Source of the DNA: UBA2396 sp043788295
Lineage (GTDB): Bacteria; Planctomycetota; Phycisphaerae; Phycisphaerales; UBA1924
Length of the DNA stretch: 64,000 nt
Direction of reading: 5' to 3'
NCBI GenBank assembly: GCA_043788295.1
Contig: JAYVUC010000120.1
Location: forward strand, 1-64,000
The notes under the pieces are model-generated. The model was not told the DNA's origin. It did no database searches and saw only the letters and a program-made list of their open reading frames with translations. Positions 1-8,790 of the stretch are shown here, piece after piece; position 1 is the stretch's first letter, and every line of letters begins with the position of its first letter. The position numbers and the translations under genes are program-made.

Positions 1-1
1 T

Positions 2-157
2 CCCGAACTGCCATGGCGTCAGATCGTGGGCACACGGCACATCATCGCCCACGAGTATGACCGGCTCCTGCCCGACAAGCTCTGGCGCGTGCTGCGTATT
101 CATCTGCCGCCCATGGTGGCCGCGCTGGAAGCAGGCATTCCAAAGCTGTCGAGATAG
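2..157 (+). CDS. HepT-like (DUF86) protein, C-terminal part only
   Basis: Only the last 51 residues lie in the window; the gene begins before base 1. The reading frame from base 2 ends with TAG at 155-157. It contains RHIIAHEY, an intact RX4HXY motif, which is the signature of HepT/DUF86 proteins. These act as toxins or ribonuclease-like partners of MNT-domain nucleotidyltransferases. The residues that follow (DRLLPDKLWRVLRIHLPPM) match the usual HepT C-terminal helix. A partner nucleotidyltransferase, if present, must lie upstream outside the window. A second, damaged HepT locus lies at the other end of the window on the opposite strand. Confidence 0.7.
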   Translation, partial: PELPWRQIVGTRHIIAHEYDRLLPDKLWRVLRIHLPPMVAALEAGIPKLSR

Positions 158-190
158 CAACGTAAACACGAACGACTCAAACAGCCGAAC

Positions 191-1780
191 CTATGCCGGC
201 CTGATGCCGCGATAAAGCGCCTGCACCCGTTCGATTTCCTGCTTCTTCACTACCTCAAGGATGTACCGCGGAATCCGCCACTGGTTCTGCAGGCTCGTGA
301 CCGCCGCACAGTGCTCGCTCACAGCCCGGTACAGAAACTTGAACGCGTCCCGCGGCTGGTGCATGTGCTCCAGCGACTCCGTGAGATCGTTGAGCGATAC
401 ATCCTCGGCGAAAAGATCGATCAGATTCAGGCCCGCCCCGGGAAGCTGCAACCCCACCGACGCCGCCTTCGTACTCGCCCGCAGGCGGCTGTTGCAAAGG
501 TCGTACAGCGTCGCGCCCGACCACGAGAGACGATCGACAAACCCCTGCTTGTCGAGCCGCGCCTCCTGGAAGAAAGAGTTGGACTCCTTGTACAACGCGT
601 GGCGGAGTTCGATCGGCAGCAGCATCTTCACGCCAATGCCGTCGAGCTGCAGCAGCCGATTGTTCAGCAGCGGCCAGATCACGGCCTTCATGCGGTCCAT
701 GTCGCCGCTGATCAGCGGCGGCTCGTCCACGCGATCAATGACCACCACGATCCCCGCATAGCACAGCGACACCATCGCGCGGCGAAGGCGGTCGAGCAGG
801 GCGTACCGTGTCTCGGGCGCGTCGGTCGTCGGCGCGTGCGAGCGCGTGCGCCCATCGACCATGCCAAGCGAGCGGGCGAAACTGGCAAACCCGCGGCCCG
901 CCGAAGGAATCTGCTTGCGCATCCGGCGGCCCATCTGACGAATGGCAATCACGCGGCGCGAAAGATACGCAATGAGCATGAGCCCGTACGCGCCCGCCCC
1001 CGTGATAAGCGCCCACTTCACCCATTCGGAGTGCCGAACCGCGTCGGGCTGATCCTTCGACCAGATGTAAAACGCAATGACCGCGAGCGGCCAAAGGACC
1101 AGCAGCACACGCGCCGCCACGTCACCCGGCGAAACGCGAATCCCCAGCCGGCGACGCAGTCGCCGCGTGCGCTCATCGGCCTGCCCCGGGCGGTCGTACA
1201 ACGCCTGAAGCAGCAGCAAATCACGCCGCACATCCGGATCGAGCCGACGGACAGCCTTCTTTGGCTCGGGACCGATCGAGATCATCTGCTCGATCGACGC
1301 TTCAGGCTGCGGATCGCCCAGCATCGCGTCGGTGAGCCGCCCCATGACCGCCGCGAGAATCGCATCAAGATGGTCGGCGAGACGAATGCGCTGGAACGAA
1401 TCCAGCGGTGTCTTGCCGTTGTACCGCTCGTGAATCCGCACGAGCAAGGTGTTCAGCTCATCGTGAGCTATCAGCAGCACCTTCGCGTCGGGGTTCTCCG
1501 CGTTGTGCTCGCGGATGCGCGCCGCGATCTGCAGCCGCATCGCCGTCTTGCCGCTCCCCTTCTCGCCGAAAACGACGGCCGAACTCGGGGCCCGCAAATC
1601 GCCCATCACACGATCAAAGTCCGCGTGATACGCCGCGTTGCCGCCCAGATTGACGGGCACCGACAGAGCCTTGGCCCCCTGCCCGTTCATCCGCCCGAAA
1701 ACCCGGTCCGTGCGTGCCTCCTCGCCCTGAAACGGGTTCTCGACGAGATTCCAATGTTGGAGGAATTCATGGAGAGTCAT
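191..1780 (-). CDS. Membrane-spanning P-loop ATPase (KAP-like topology)
   Basis: A 529-residue protein. The start at 1778-1780 is chosen because the frame upstream runs into low-complexity DNA. Walker A (GEKGSGKT) is at residues 72-79 and Walker B (IVVVIDRVDE) at about 344-353. Between them lie two hydrophobic helices, about 221-241 and 254-273. The N-terminus (FLQHWNLVENPF) resembles the lead-in of ORC/ExeA-like AAA ATPases. A membrane hairpin inserted between Walker A and B is the layout described for KAP NTPases, a family that includes the phage-exclusion protein PifA. Function is not known; it probably acts as a membrane-anchored NTPase. It runs towards the HepT-like gene, with 33 bases between the two ends. 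No clear ribosome binding site precedes the start. Confidence 0.6.
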   Translation of the reverse strand: MTLHEFLQHWNLVENPFQGEEARTDRVFGRMNGQGAKALSVPVNLGGNAAYHADFDRVMGDLRAPSSAVVFGEKGSGKTAMRLQIAARIREHNAENPDAKVLLIAHDELNTLLVRIHERYNGKTPLDSFQRIRLADHLDAILAAVMGRLTDAMLGDPQPEASIEQMISIGPEPKKAVRRLDPDVRRDLLLLQALYDRPGQADERTRRLRRRLGIRVSPGDVAARVLLVLWPLAVIAFYIWSKDQPDAVRHSEWVKWALITGAGAYGLMLIAYLSRRVIAIRQMGRRMRKQIPSAGRGFASFARSLGMVDGRTRSHAPTTDAPETRYALLDRLRRAMVSLCYAGIVVVIDRVDEPPLISGDMDRMKAVIWPLLNNRLLQLDGIGVKMLLPIELRHALYKESNSFFQEARLDKQGFVDRLSWSGATLYDLCNSRLRASTKAASVGLQLPGAGLNLIDLFAEDVSLNDLTESLEHMHQPRDAFKFLYRAVSEHCAAVTSLQNQWRIPRYILEVVKKQEIERVQALYRGIRPA

Positions 1781-1786
1781 AGGGGA

Positions 1787-1910
1787 TGCGACAAAGAGAC
1801 AAAGAAACAATGAGACGAATTGAACGAGGAGGGGAGCAAAGCGCAGAGAGCCGCGGGCATCCGCCCCCACTTCGTCTCTCCGTCTCTCCGTCTCTCCGTC
1901 TCTCACGCAC
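1787..1910. repeat. Low-complexity tract with four CGTCTCTC units
   Basis: The spacer between the ATPase gene and the phosphohexomutase gene holds a run of four near-identical 8-base units (CGTCTCTC) at about 1874-1907. A loosely complementary purine-rich stretch (GAGACAAAGAAAC and similar) lies at 1795-1818. It resembles the dispersed 'ctctgtgtctctg' repeats seen near 20.0 and 31.9 kb. No gene is visible in it. Confidence 0.5.
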
Positions 1911-1915
1911 TCGCA

Positions 1916-3346
1916 TCAGTGAGCCACCTTCTGCCCCAGCCTGGGCGACAGCATCGCGAGCGCCTTCTCCAGCGTGACCTTGTCCTTCGCCTCGGCGTTG
2001 AGGCGCAGCAGCGGCTCGGTGTTGCTCTTTCGGATATTCGCCCACCACCCGTGCTTGGCAAAGCAGTCGATCGTCACACCGTCCAGCTCATCGAGCTTGC
2101 CGCCAGCCGCCGAACCGGGCCCGTATTCCTTCCTGAGTGAGGCCAGCGCGCCGTCCTTGTCCTCGATAGTGAAATTGATCTCACCCGACTGCACATACCG
2201 GGCAATAGGCTTGATGAGGTCGCTCAGGTGCTTCCCGGTCTGCGAAAGTATCGATAGAATCACGCTCATCGCGATCGCGCCCGAGTCGGCGTTGTAGTTG
2301 TCGCGGAAATAAAAGTGCCCCGAAAGCTCACCGCCGAAGATGCACCCGTGCTCCGCGAGTGCCGCCTTCATGTTCACATGCCCGACCTTGCCACGCACCG
2401 GCTTGCCGCCAGCCTTGGTGATGTCCTCCTCGACCGCCTTGGTCGAGCGCAGGTCGTACGCGATACCGCTCCCAGGGTGATCCTTGAGAAAATACTTGCC
2501 CATGAGCACCGTCAGGTGGTCGCACCCCACGATGTGCCCCTTCTCATCCACCGCGAAACACCGGTCCGCGTCGCCGTCGTAGCAGAAGCCCACGTCGGCC
2601 TTGTGCCTGAGCACCGCCTCCTGCGTCCACTTCATGTTCGCGGCCACCAGCGGATTGGGCTCGTGAACGAACGTGCCCTTGGTGTTGTCGAAGTGCAGCG
2701 GGATGATCTCAAGCCCAGGCGGCACGCCCAGCGACGACTCCTTGCCGAAGATCTTGGGAATCATCGTCCCCGCCATCCCGTTGCTGGCGTCGATCACCAC
2801 CCTCAGCTTTTTCCCGGGCGAGAGATTCAGGAAGCTCCGAACGTGCTCCGTGTACGCCACCCAGAGTTCACGGGCCTCGTACCGCCCGTTCGACGACTGC
2901 ATCGTCTGTTTGTCCACCATCGCGGCGTACTTGCGGACATCCGCCAGCCCCGACGCCTCGCCCACGGGCTTGGCCTTGCGCTTGCTGATCTTGAACCCGT
3001 TGTAGTTCGGCGGATTATGGCTCGCCGTCACCATCACGCCGCCCGCGCAGTCGAGATGATTCACCGCGAAATAAATGAACGACGTGTCGACCATCCCGAC
3101 ATCGATCACGTCCCCCCCCTGATCGCGGATGCCCTGCATCACCGCCCGAGCCAATCCCGGCGAGTGCGACCGCATGTCGCGCCCCACCACCACGTTCCTC
3201 ATCATCGGGCTAGTGTCACCCGCAGCCGCCGCATCGTGCAGCAAAAACTTGCTGCTCCCAAACCCGATCTGCCACGCCATCTGCTCATTGAGCATGTCCG
3301 GCACGGTCCCGCGAATGTCATACGCCTTGAAGATTCGGCCCAGCAT
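1916..3346 (-). CDS. Phosphomannomutase/phosphoglucomutase
   Basis: A complete 476-residue alpha-D-phosphohexomutase that moves phosphate between C6 and C1 of mannose or glucose. The phosphoserine loop TASHNPPNYNGFK carries the catalytic Ser at about residue 109. The Mg-binding loop DGDADR is at 257-262, the sugar-binding loop GGELSGH at 338-344 and the phosphate-binding loop RKSNTEPLLR at 439-448. All four active-site loops are intact. Length and motifs fit the ManB/AlgC group. The product would feed GDP-mannose and UDP-glucose synthesis, which suits the nucleotide-sugar genes 28 kb away (inference). Whether mannose or glucose is preferred cannot be told from sequence. Confidence 0.9.
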   Translation of the reverse strand: MLGRIFKAYDIRGTVPDMLNEQMAWQIGFGSSKFLLHDAAAAGDTSPMMRNVVVGRDMRSHSPGLARAVMQGIRDQGGDVIDVGMVDTSFIYFAVNHLDCAGGVMVTASHNPPNYNGFKISKRKAKPVGEASGLADVRKYAAMVDKQTMQSSNGRYEARELWVAYTEHVRSFLNLSPGKKLRVVIDASNGMAGTMIPKIFGKESSLGVPPGLEIIPLHFDNTKGTFVHEPNPLVAANMKWTQEAVLRHKADVGFCYDGDADRCFAVDEKGHIVGCDHLTVLMGKYFLKDHPGSGIAYDLRSTKAVEEDITKAGGKPVRGKVGHVNMKAALAEHGCIFGGELSGHFYFRDNYNADSGAIAMSVILSILSQTGKHLSDLIKPIARYVQSGEINFTIEDKDGALASLRKEYGPGSAAGGKLDELDGVTIDCFAKHGWWANIRKSNTEPLLRLNAEAKDKVTLEKALAMLSPRLGQKVAH

Positions 3347-3567
3347 GTGAGATAGGTCTCCGAGATAGGGCAGGGGCGGTTACGGCTGACCACGCCCCAC
3401 AGACTCAATGGCCCCCAGCATAGCCGATCACTTACCCAAATATCTTCCGAACAAACCTGAACGGCATCCAAACATCGAACAATCGCCCTTTACGAAGGGG
3501 CCCAGGGGCGGTATGGTGCGCACGCGGCGACCTCGAGGGCCAACAATCGTCGGAGGAGCAAGGACTT

Positions 3568-4755
3568 ATGCGGAATCGTGCAGCCTGTGTTTGCGGCGGC
3601 GTTCGTGCGCTCGCGGCAACGGCTCTCTCAACCTTGGCGGGTACAGCGGTTGCCCAGCCCCAGGTTCTGACTGTGACACCAGCAGCCGACACCACCATCC
3701 TGGTCAACAACCTCGCACCTTCGTTCGACCTCAGTAACGGCAAGGGGCCGATTTTCTGCGGGCGCACCTACACGCGGGCGGACATCGTGCAGCGCGGGCT
3801 CGTGCGCTTCGACCTCAGCCAGATCCCGCCGGGATCGACGATCACAAGTGCCGCTCTTACGCTGAGCCTCATTCGTGGCGGTTCCGGTGCGTCGAGCCCG
3901 ACGGTCGAACTGCACCGCCTCCTCGCGTCGTGGGGTGAGGGTGAGTCGGAGGCCTCGGGCGGGAGCGGCGCGAACAGCCTGCCGGGCGACGCGAACTGGC
4001 ACAAGCGTTTCTATCCCGACGTGAGCTGGGCGAACGAGGGCGGCGACTTTGACACTGCTGTCAGCTCATCGCGGGGAGTCTCGCGCACGGGCGGCCCGAT
4101 GACGTGGGCTTCAACCACGCGGATGGTGAGCGACGTGACGGGCTGGGTGAACAACCCCGGGACAAACTTTGGATGGCTCATCCGCAACAACGAGTCAGCG
4201 CGCGGGACCGCGCGGCAGTTTGCGAGCCGCGAGAGCACCTCGGGAGGGACGCGGCCCTCGCTGCGCATCGAGTACGTGCCCTGCGTGGCTGCCGTACTTT
4301 CGGGAAGCGGTTCGGCATCGATCTGCCCCAGCGGATCTGCGAGTTTCAGCACTACCGCGACTGGCACGGGGCCGTTCGCATTCGCGTGGCGCAAGGGAAC
4401 TACCGCGGTCGCGACAAGGCCCGGCGTCACGATCACAACCTCGCCCGACGGCAAGTCGTGCACACTCACCTTCGCATCGGCGGCGTTGACCGACGCGGGG
4501 CGGGGTGCTGGCGGGTATTCGTGCGTGGTGACGAGCCCCTGCGGCTCGGTTTCGAGCACGACATGGGACCTCGCGGTGTGTGCGGGCGATTTCAACTGCG
4601 ACGGCGCGGTGGATTTTTTTGACTACGACGCCTTCGTGACATGCTTTGAGGGGCAAGGGTGCCCGGCGGGAAAGACGGCGGATTTCAACGCCGACACCGC
4701 CGTCGACTTCTTCGACTTCGACGACTTCGTGCTGGCGTTCGAGTCGCCCTGCTGA
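3568..4755 (+). CDS. Secreted DNRLRE-domain protein with GC-type dockerin end
   Basis: A 395-residue exported protein. The start is supported by GGAGGAGCAAGG just upstream. The N-terminus is a signal peptide (LAATALSTLAGTAVAQ). Residues about 30-235 look like a DNRLRE module: an early 'ADTTI' motif, then VRFDLSQIPPGSTITSAAL. A short Ig-like segment with paired cysteines follows. The last 55 or so residues carry two acidic loops (DFNCDGAVDFFDYDAF and DFNADTAVDFFDFDDF) and end in SPC, the GC-type dockerin-like tail. Known context: such tails occur on many exported Phycisphaerales proteins and are thought to anchor or sort them. The specific role of this protein is unknown. It converges on dinG with only 8 bases between the two stop codons. 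Confidence 0.75.
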   Translation: MRNRAACVCGGVRALAATALSTLAGTAVAQPQVLTVTPAADTTILVNNLAPSFDLSNGKGPIFCGRTYTRADIVQRGLVRFDLSQIPPGSTITSAALTLSLIRGGSGASSPTVELHRLLASWGEGESEASGGSGANSLPGDANWHKRFYPDVSWANEGGDFDTAVSSSRGVSRTGGPMTWASTTRMVSDVTGWVNNPGTNFGWLIRNNESARGTARQFASRESTSGGTRPSLRIEYVPCVAAVLSGSGSASICPSGSASFSTTATGTGPFAFAWRKGTTAVATRPGVTITTSPDGKSCTLTFASAALTDAGRGAGGYSCVVTSPCGSVSSTTWDLAVCAGDFNCDGAVDFFDYDAFVTCFEGQGCPAGKTADFNADTAVDFFDFDDFVLAFESPC

Positions 4756-4763
4756 ACCAGCGG

Positions 4764-6956
4764 CTACGGGATGTCGAGCGGGCCATCGACGCGGCTCACC
4801 GGCACGCCCGGCGGCAGCGCGTTGATGAACAATCGGCCATAGCGAGCCGTGACGAGCCGAGGGTCGAGCACGACCACTCGCCCGCGATCTTCCTTGCTGC
4901 GGATCAGGCGTCCGAAGCCCTGCTTGAAGCGGATGAGAGCACGGGGGATAGCGTCTTCCATGAACGGGTTGCCGCCACGCAGGCGGATCAGCTCGCCCCG
5001 CGCCTCGGTGAGCGGGCGATCGGGCGGATCGAATGGCAGCTTGGTGATGATGACGTTCCGCAGCGCCCTGCCCCGCACATCAACACCCTGCCAGAAGCTC
5101 GCGGCACCCAGCAGCACGCTCGAATCGTTCTCGCGGAATCGCCGCAGGATCTCCTCGCGCGAGCCGTCGAGCCCTTGCGCGAGCATCGGGTACCCCAGGG
5201 CGTCGAGTTCCGATCGCAGTGCCCGCGCGACGGCGTTGAGCGTGGCGAAGCTGGTGAAGAGCACGAACGCCCCGCCACAGGATTCCTTGACGTGCTCCAG
5301 AATGCACACCGAGAGCTTGTCTGTGTACGACGCTGTTGATCCGCCGGTGGGTGGCGGCACAAACTCATCGTCGCTCCCGCCCGATCGCGGCTTTCTGCCC
5401 GCGCTCGCGGCATCGACACGCACGTCGACGATGAGCTGCACCTGAGCCGCGTAATCGAAGGGGCTGCCGACCTGGAGCGTCCGCACCGTTCGCTCGGTGA
5501 GCGCGTCGCAGCCAAGTCGCGTCATGGCGTGGCTGAACGCGGTCTCGGCGTGCTCGCTGCTCTCGCCCGAGTCGGTGGCGCGGGCCCGGGTCGCCAGCGT
5601 CGCGCTGGTGAGCACCACGCTGTGCTCACGCGAGAAAAGGTGCTGTTTGAGCAGCGGCGCGACCTCGACGGGGGCGCACGCGACCGAAACGCGCCGCGAC
5701 CGGCCTCCGAGCAGCTCCGAATCGCCGCCCGCCTCGACCCAGTACGCGCAGCCCGGCAGTTTTTGCTCCGCGAGCGTCACCGCAGCCTCGGCGATCATGC
5801 GGGCTCGCTGCGAGTATGAGTTCAGCTCGTACTGATCCGGCTCGTTCTTCGCCGCGTCTCGAAGTCCATGCAACGCAAGCGAGAGCTGCGACATCGCGTT
5901 CGCAAGATCGGGGGACAAGAGCCCAGGCTGCCGGTAACGGATCGTGCCCGGCTCGGCCGACCACGACGAGCCCCGACGCGGGAGCAGATCGACCGCCGAC
6001 TCGAAGAACATTCGACTGGCAGCCTCGGCCCGGGCCACGAGATTGATCGCCGCGTCCACGCGCGCCACGTCGGTGGTGTGCCCCGAAAGGTGCGGGAGGA
6101 AACCCTTGCCCGTCCGCCCCGCGTGGAGCGTGTGCAGCAGGTGGTTGATCCGCCCCTCGGTGAGCGTGACGCCGAAGTGCTCGCTGGCGACGTCCTCGAC
6201 GTTGTGGGCCTCGTCGAGCACGACGTGGTCGTACTTGGGAAGGAAGCCGACGTCCTGCGCACGCAATGCAAGGTCGCTGAAGTAAAGCGCGTGGTTGCAG
6301 ATGAGCAGATTCGACCGTTCGAGCCGGTGTCGTGCGTTCTGATAGAAACAGATGTTGTGCGTCGGACACTTGCGCCCCATGCAGTTGCCCGTGTCGCTCT
6401 CCACCTTGTCCCACACGCCTGGCCTCTCCAGCGGCGGGAGCGTGCTGAGCGTCCCCTCGAGCGTCTCGGCAGCCCAGTCCTCAATCACATGCAGCGATCG
6501 GCGTGCGGCGGGGTCGCCAAAGAGCTTGTCCTGCCGCTGACTCGCCTGACGCAAGCGACGGATACTGAGATAGTTGCCGCGACCCTTCACCAGCACGGGC
6601 CGAATCTTCGCACGCTGAAAGTCCTCGTCGTCGGTGAGATCGGGCGAGGCGGCGGGGTCGAGCAGTTCCCGAAGCAGCGGGATGTCCTTCTTGACGAGCT
6701 GCTCTTGAAGAGCGATTGTGTGCGTGGCGATGACGACCGTTTCACCCGCGATCGCCCGGAGCATCGCGGGCACCAGATACGCGAAGCTCTTGCCAACGCC
6801 AGTGCCGGCTTCGACCAGAAGGATCGACTTCTCGTCGAACGCACGGGAAATCGCCTGTGCGACCTCGCCCTGCTCGGGGCGCGACTCGAACGACGGGCCC
6901 AGCCGATCCGCGACTGGGCCACCGGGCCCAAGGAGTTCGCGGGCAGCCATAGTCAT
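4764..6956 (-). CDS. dinG: DinG/XPD-type ATP-dependent DNA helicase
   Basis: A 730-residue superfamily 2 helicase. Walker A (EAGTGVGKS) is at about 49-57 and the DEAH box at 248-251. The C-terminal half has SFWQGVDVRG, KLPFDPPDRP and the motif VI region QGFGRLIRS. Three cysteines of the Fe-S domain are visible at about 192, 197 and 203. The position of the usual first cluster cysteine (GR-x-NYLC) reads GRGNYLS, so the normal four-cysteine set is not seen. The start codon overlaps the rsmG stop in an ATGA junction, so the two genes are co-transcribed and probably translationally coupled. Its expected role is unwinding of damaged or RNA-paired DNA. Confidence 0.85.
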   Translation of the reverse strand: MTMAARELLGPGGPVADRLGPSFESRPEQGEVAQAISRAFDEKSILLVEAGTGVGKSFAYLVPAMLRAIAGETVVIATHTIALQEQLVKKDIPLLRELLDPAASPDLTDDEDFQRAKIRPVLVKGRGNYLSIRRLRQASQRQDKLFGDPAARRSLHVIEDWAAETLEGTLSTLPPLERPGVWDKVESDTGNCMGRKCPTHNICFYQNARHRLERSNLLICNHALYFSDLALRAQDVGFLPKYDHVVLDEAHNVEDVASEHFGVTLTEGRINHLLHTLHAGRTGKGFLPHLSGHTTDVARVDAAINLVARAEAASRMFFESAVDLLPRRGSSWSAEPGTIRYRQPGLLSPDLANAMSQLSLALHGLRDAAKNEPDQYELNSYSQRARMIAEAAVTLAEQKLPGCAYWVEAGGDSELLGGRSRRVSVACAPVEVAPLLKQHLFSREHSVVLTSATLATRARATDSGESSEHAETAFSHAMTRLGCDALTERTVRTLQVGSPFDYAAQVQLIVDVRVDAASAGRKPRSGGSDDEFVPPPTGGSTASYTDKLSVCILEHVKESCGGAFVLFTSFATLNAVARALRSELDALGYPMLAQGLDGSREEILRRFRENDSSVLLGAASFWQGVDVRGRALRNVIITKLPFDPPDRPLTEARGELIRLRGGNPFMEDAIPRALIRFKQGFGRLIRSKEDRGRVVVLDPRLVTARYGRLFINALPPGVPVSRVDGPLDIP

Positions 6957-7792
6957 GCGGGCCTGGCCTTGTGTGCGGATTCGGGCTTGGTTTCGGGCTT
7001 GCCACCGATGGGCACGCGGGATGGCTCGCCGTCGCCGCGCGGATACGAACGCGGGGTGGCCGACGACTTCTCAAGCACCACGACATGGCCCGTGGGTGTC
7101 TGGATCGTCGAGACGTACACCGCCTTCAACTCGTGCAGGGCTTTGGCCGCCTCAACAATCTCCTCGGGTGCCTGGGCGCCCTTCGTGAGAAGAACTCGAC
7201 CGCCGATCTTGCAGAGCGGAACCGTGAGTTCCGCGAGAACATTCAGCCGCCCAACCGCCCGCGCGAGCACGGCGTCGTACACCTCGCGGTGTCCCTCGGA
7301 GCCTCGGGTCTGCCCGGCGATCTCGGCCCGCTCCTGGGCCACATGGACATTCCTGAGTTGCAGCAGTTCGGCGGCCCGTGTGAGAAACGCGGCCTTGCGA
7401 CCCGACGATTCAAGAAGCGTGAACGAAAGCCCGGACATGCAGCACGCGAGCGGCAACCCAGGCAACCCGCCACCCGAGCCCACGTCGATCACGCGCGAGT
7501 CGTCGGGGAGTTCGGCGAGCATGCCCATGAGCGTGAGGGAGTCGAAGATGTGCCGCGTCCACGCCTGCTCGGGGTCGCGTACCGCCGTGAGGTTCATCGA
7601 CTCGTTGGCCTGCAAGAGCAAGGCGAGATAAACCCCGAGCCGCTCGACATCGCCCGGATCGAACAGGATGCCCTGCGCCTCGCACGCATCAAGAAAGCCC
7701 GCTGGCGGCACGAGCGCGGCCGGAGCCTTGTCGGGCAGGATCGCGGCGACTTCACGGGGGGAACCCTTGGCGCGGTCTTGGCTTGGGTGCAT
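6953..7792 (-). CDS. rsmG: 16S rRNA (guanine-527-N7) methyltransferase RsmG
   Basis: A 279-residue SAM-dependent methyltransferase. The SAM-binding motif VIDVGSGGGLPGLPLA is at about 101-116. It is preceded by the family-typical LTAVRDPEQAWTRHIFDSL. RsmG makes m7G527 in 16S rRNA. The protein is somewhat longer than the usual 210-240 residues, with about 30 extra residues at each end. It is the first gene of a two-gene operon with dinG (4-base overlap). In many bacteria rsmG sits beside gidA or parA; that arrangement is absent here. Confidence 0.9.
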   Translation of the reverse strand: MHPSQDRAKGSPREVAAILPDKAPAALVPPAGFLDACEAQGILFDPGDVERLGVYLALLLQANESMNLTAVRDPEQAWTRHIFDSLTLMGMLAELPDDSRVIDVGSGGGLPGLPLACCMSGLSFTLLESSGRKAAFLTRAAELLQLRNVHVAQERAEIAGQTRGSEGHREVYDAVLARAVGRLNVLAELTVPLCKIGGRVLLTKGAQAPEEIVEAAKALHELKAVYVSTIQTPTGHVVVLEKSSATPRSYPRGDGEPSRVPIGGKPETKPESAHKARPA

Positions 7793-7930
7793 GGGAGATG
7801 GTACGGGGGTCGGCTGGCGATCAGAATCCTGACTGGAGCCTGATTCTCATCCTAGAATTGGCGGTTGCGGGCTGTCGGGATGGAATTTAGGCAGTTTTGG
7901 GAGTTGGGGCTTGCCGTTTGCCGAGAAACT

Positions 7931-7948
7931 GTTAACCTATAGGTGAAC
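7931..7948. promoter_or_regulatory. Near-perfect palindrome, probable HigA-type operator
   Basis: GTTAACCTATAGGTGAAC is an 18-base inverted repeat; only one symmetric pair does not match. It is centred on CTATAG and contains a weak -10-like TATAGG. It lies 25 bases before the ATG at 7973 of the three-gene toxin-antitoxin-like operon, where a self-repressing HigA/XRE regulator would bind. A possible GTG start at 7943 falls inside the palindrome, which favours the downstream ATG. Confidence 0.55.
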
Positions 7949-7972
7949 AAGGTGTCAACCGGGCCGCAGGTG

Positions 7973-8332
7973 ATGACGATTCGGAGTTGGCCCACTGGCG
8001 GCACCTTTAATCTACTGGGAGATGGAGCCATTCGGGACTGGAATGATCTTGGTATACGGGAGCAGGAAAAAGTCTTAAAGCGAGCTGAGATGGCGAGCAT
8101 CAAGGGAAATCCACTCGACAAGACAAAGATCAGGTGGATCCAAGGAGTGGGAGCGGAAGGCAGTCTGGAGCTCAAAGTTCAGAATCCGCCATTGCGGGCA
8201 ATCGGTGTGAAGTTGGGCGAACAGTGGTATTTCACTTGGATTGGCCGAAAGCCCAAGGAGCGCGAAGTCCATGGTTTTGGGAAGCGGGCAGTTGGACTCC
8301 GAGACGAGTTCTTGAGGTGGCGGGGAAAGTGA
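7973..8332 (+). CDS. HigB-like toxin candidate
   Basis: A 119-residue basic protein from the ATG at 7973. The middle (GSLELKVQNPPLRAIGVKLGE, shortened here) followed by WYFTWIGRKPKE and a C-terminal KRAVGLRDEFLRW fits the core strands and last helix of RelE/HigB mRNA interferases, in weak form. No motif is decisive; the call rests mainly on context. It is the first gene of a tight operon, 7 bases before an XRE antitoxin gene, which is the reversed toxin-first order of higBA. The length matches HigB toxins (about 90-125 residues). Its GC content and codon use are less extreme than in neighbouring housekeeping genes, suggesting acquisition. Confidence 0.55.
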   Translation: MTIRSWPTGGTFNLLGDGAIRDWNDLGIREQEKVLKRAEMASIKGNPLDKTKIRWIQGVGAEGSLELKVQNPPLRAIGVKLGEQWYFTWIGRKPKEREVHGFGKRAVGLRDEFLRWRGK

Positions 8333-8339
8333 GCGTTGA

Positions 8340-8783
8340 ATGAAACCCAAGCGAGTTTGCATGATTGACGAAAGAAGCCGGTACGCGAACCAGGCTCGAT
8401 TCCTCGAAGAGGTTTCGGAGGGCCTTCGAGCGCTGATGGAGAAGGAAGGGCGGACCAAGGCGTGGCTTGCCGACGCGCTGGGATGTAGTCGGCCGGCGGT
8501 GTCGAAGATTCTCGAAGGGTCGCACAATTTCACGCTTGAGAAGCTCGCCGATGTGTGCCTTGCCCTGGATCGCGGGGTGCATGTGACGTTTGGAGCAAAT
8601 CCGGTGGAGATGCGGCTTGTGCAAGATGAGGCAAACATGAGTTTTCGGTACGTGCCCACGCCGAAGAATGGATCGTCGAGCTCACCCTTCCAGATTGACG
8701 TGTACCGCGCTGCGGAGAAGTTGGCGAGGACCAAGTCTCAATCACAGAGTTCCTCGCAGCTGGGCCTGCCAATCGTCGCGTGA
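8340..8783 (+). CDS. XRE-family antitoxin with C-terminal extension (HigA-like)
   Basis: A 147-residue protein. Residues about 27-80 form a clear helix-turn-helix of the Cro/XRE type (KAWLADALGCSRPAVSKILEG). About 60 further residues follow, Ser- and Gln-rich near the end. HigA antitoxins of toxin-antitoxin-chaperone systems carry such a C-terminal chaperone-addiction tail that a SecB-like partner binds; here that role is inferred from the next gene. Spacing is 7 bases to the toxin-like gene upstream and 7 bases to the chaperone-like gene downstream. It probably represses its own operon through the palindrome at 7931. Confidence 0.7.
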   Translation: MKPKRVCMIDERSRYANQARFLEEVSEGLRALMEKEGRTKAWLADALGCSRPAVSKILEGSHNFTLEKLADVCLALDRGVHVTFGANPVEMRLVQDEANMSFRYVPTPKNGSSSSPFQIDVYRAAEKLARTKSQSQSSSQLGLPIVA

Positions 8784-8790
8784 GATCGCC

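Noticed and set aside
7943..7972. GTG start at 7943 for the toxin-like gene
   Set aside because: It lies inside the palindromic operator candidate, and the ATG at 7973 gives a normal toxin length.
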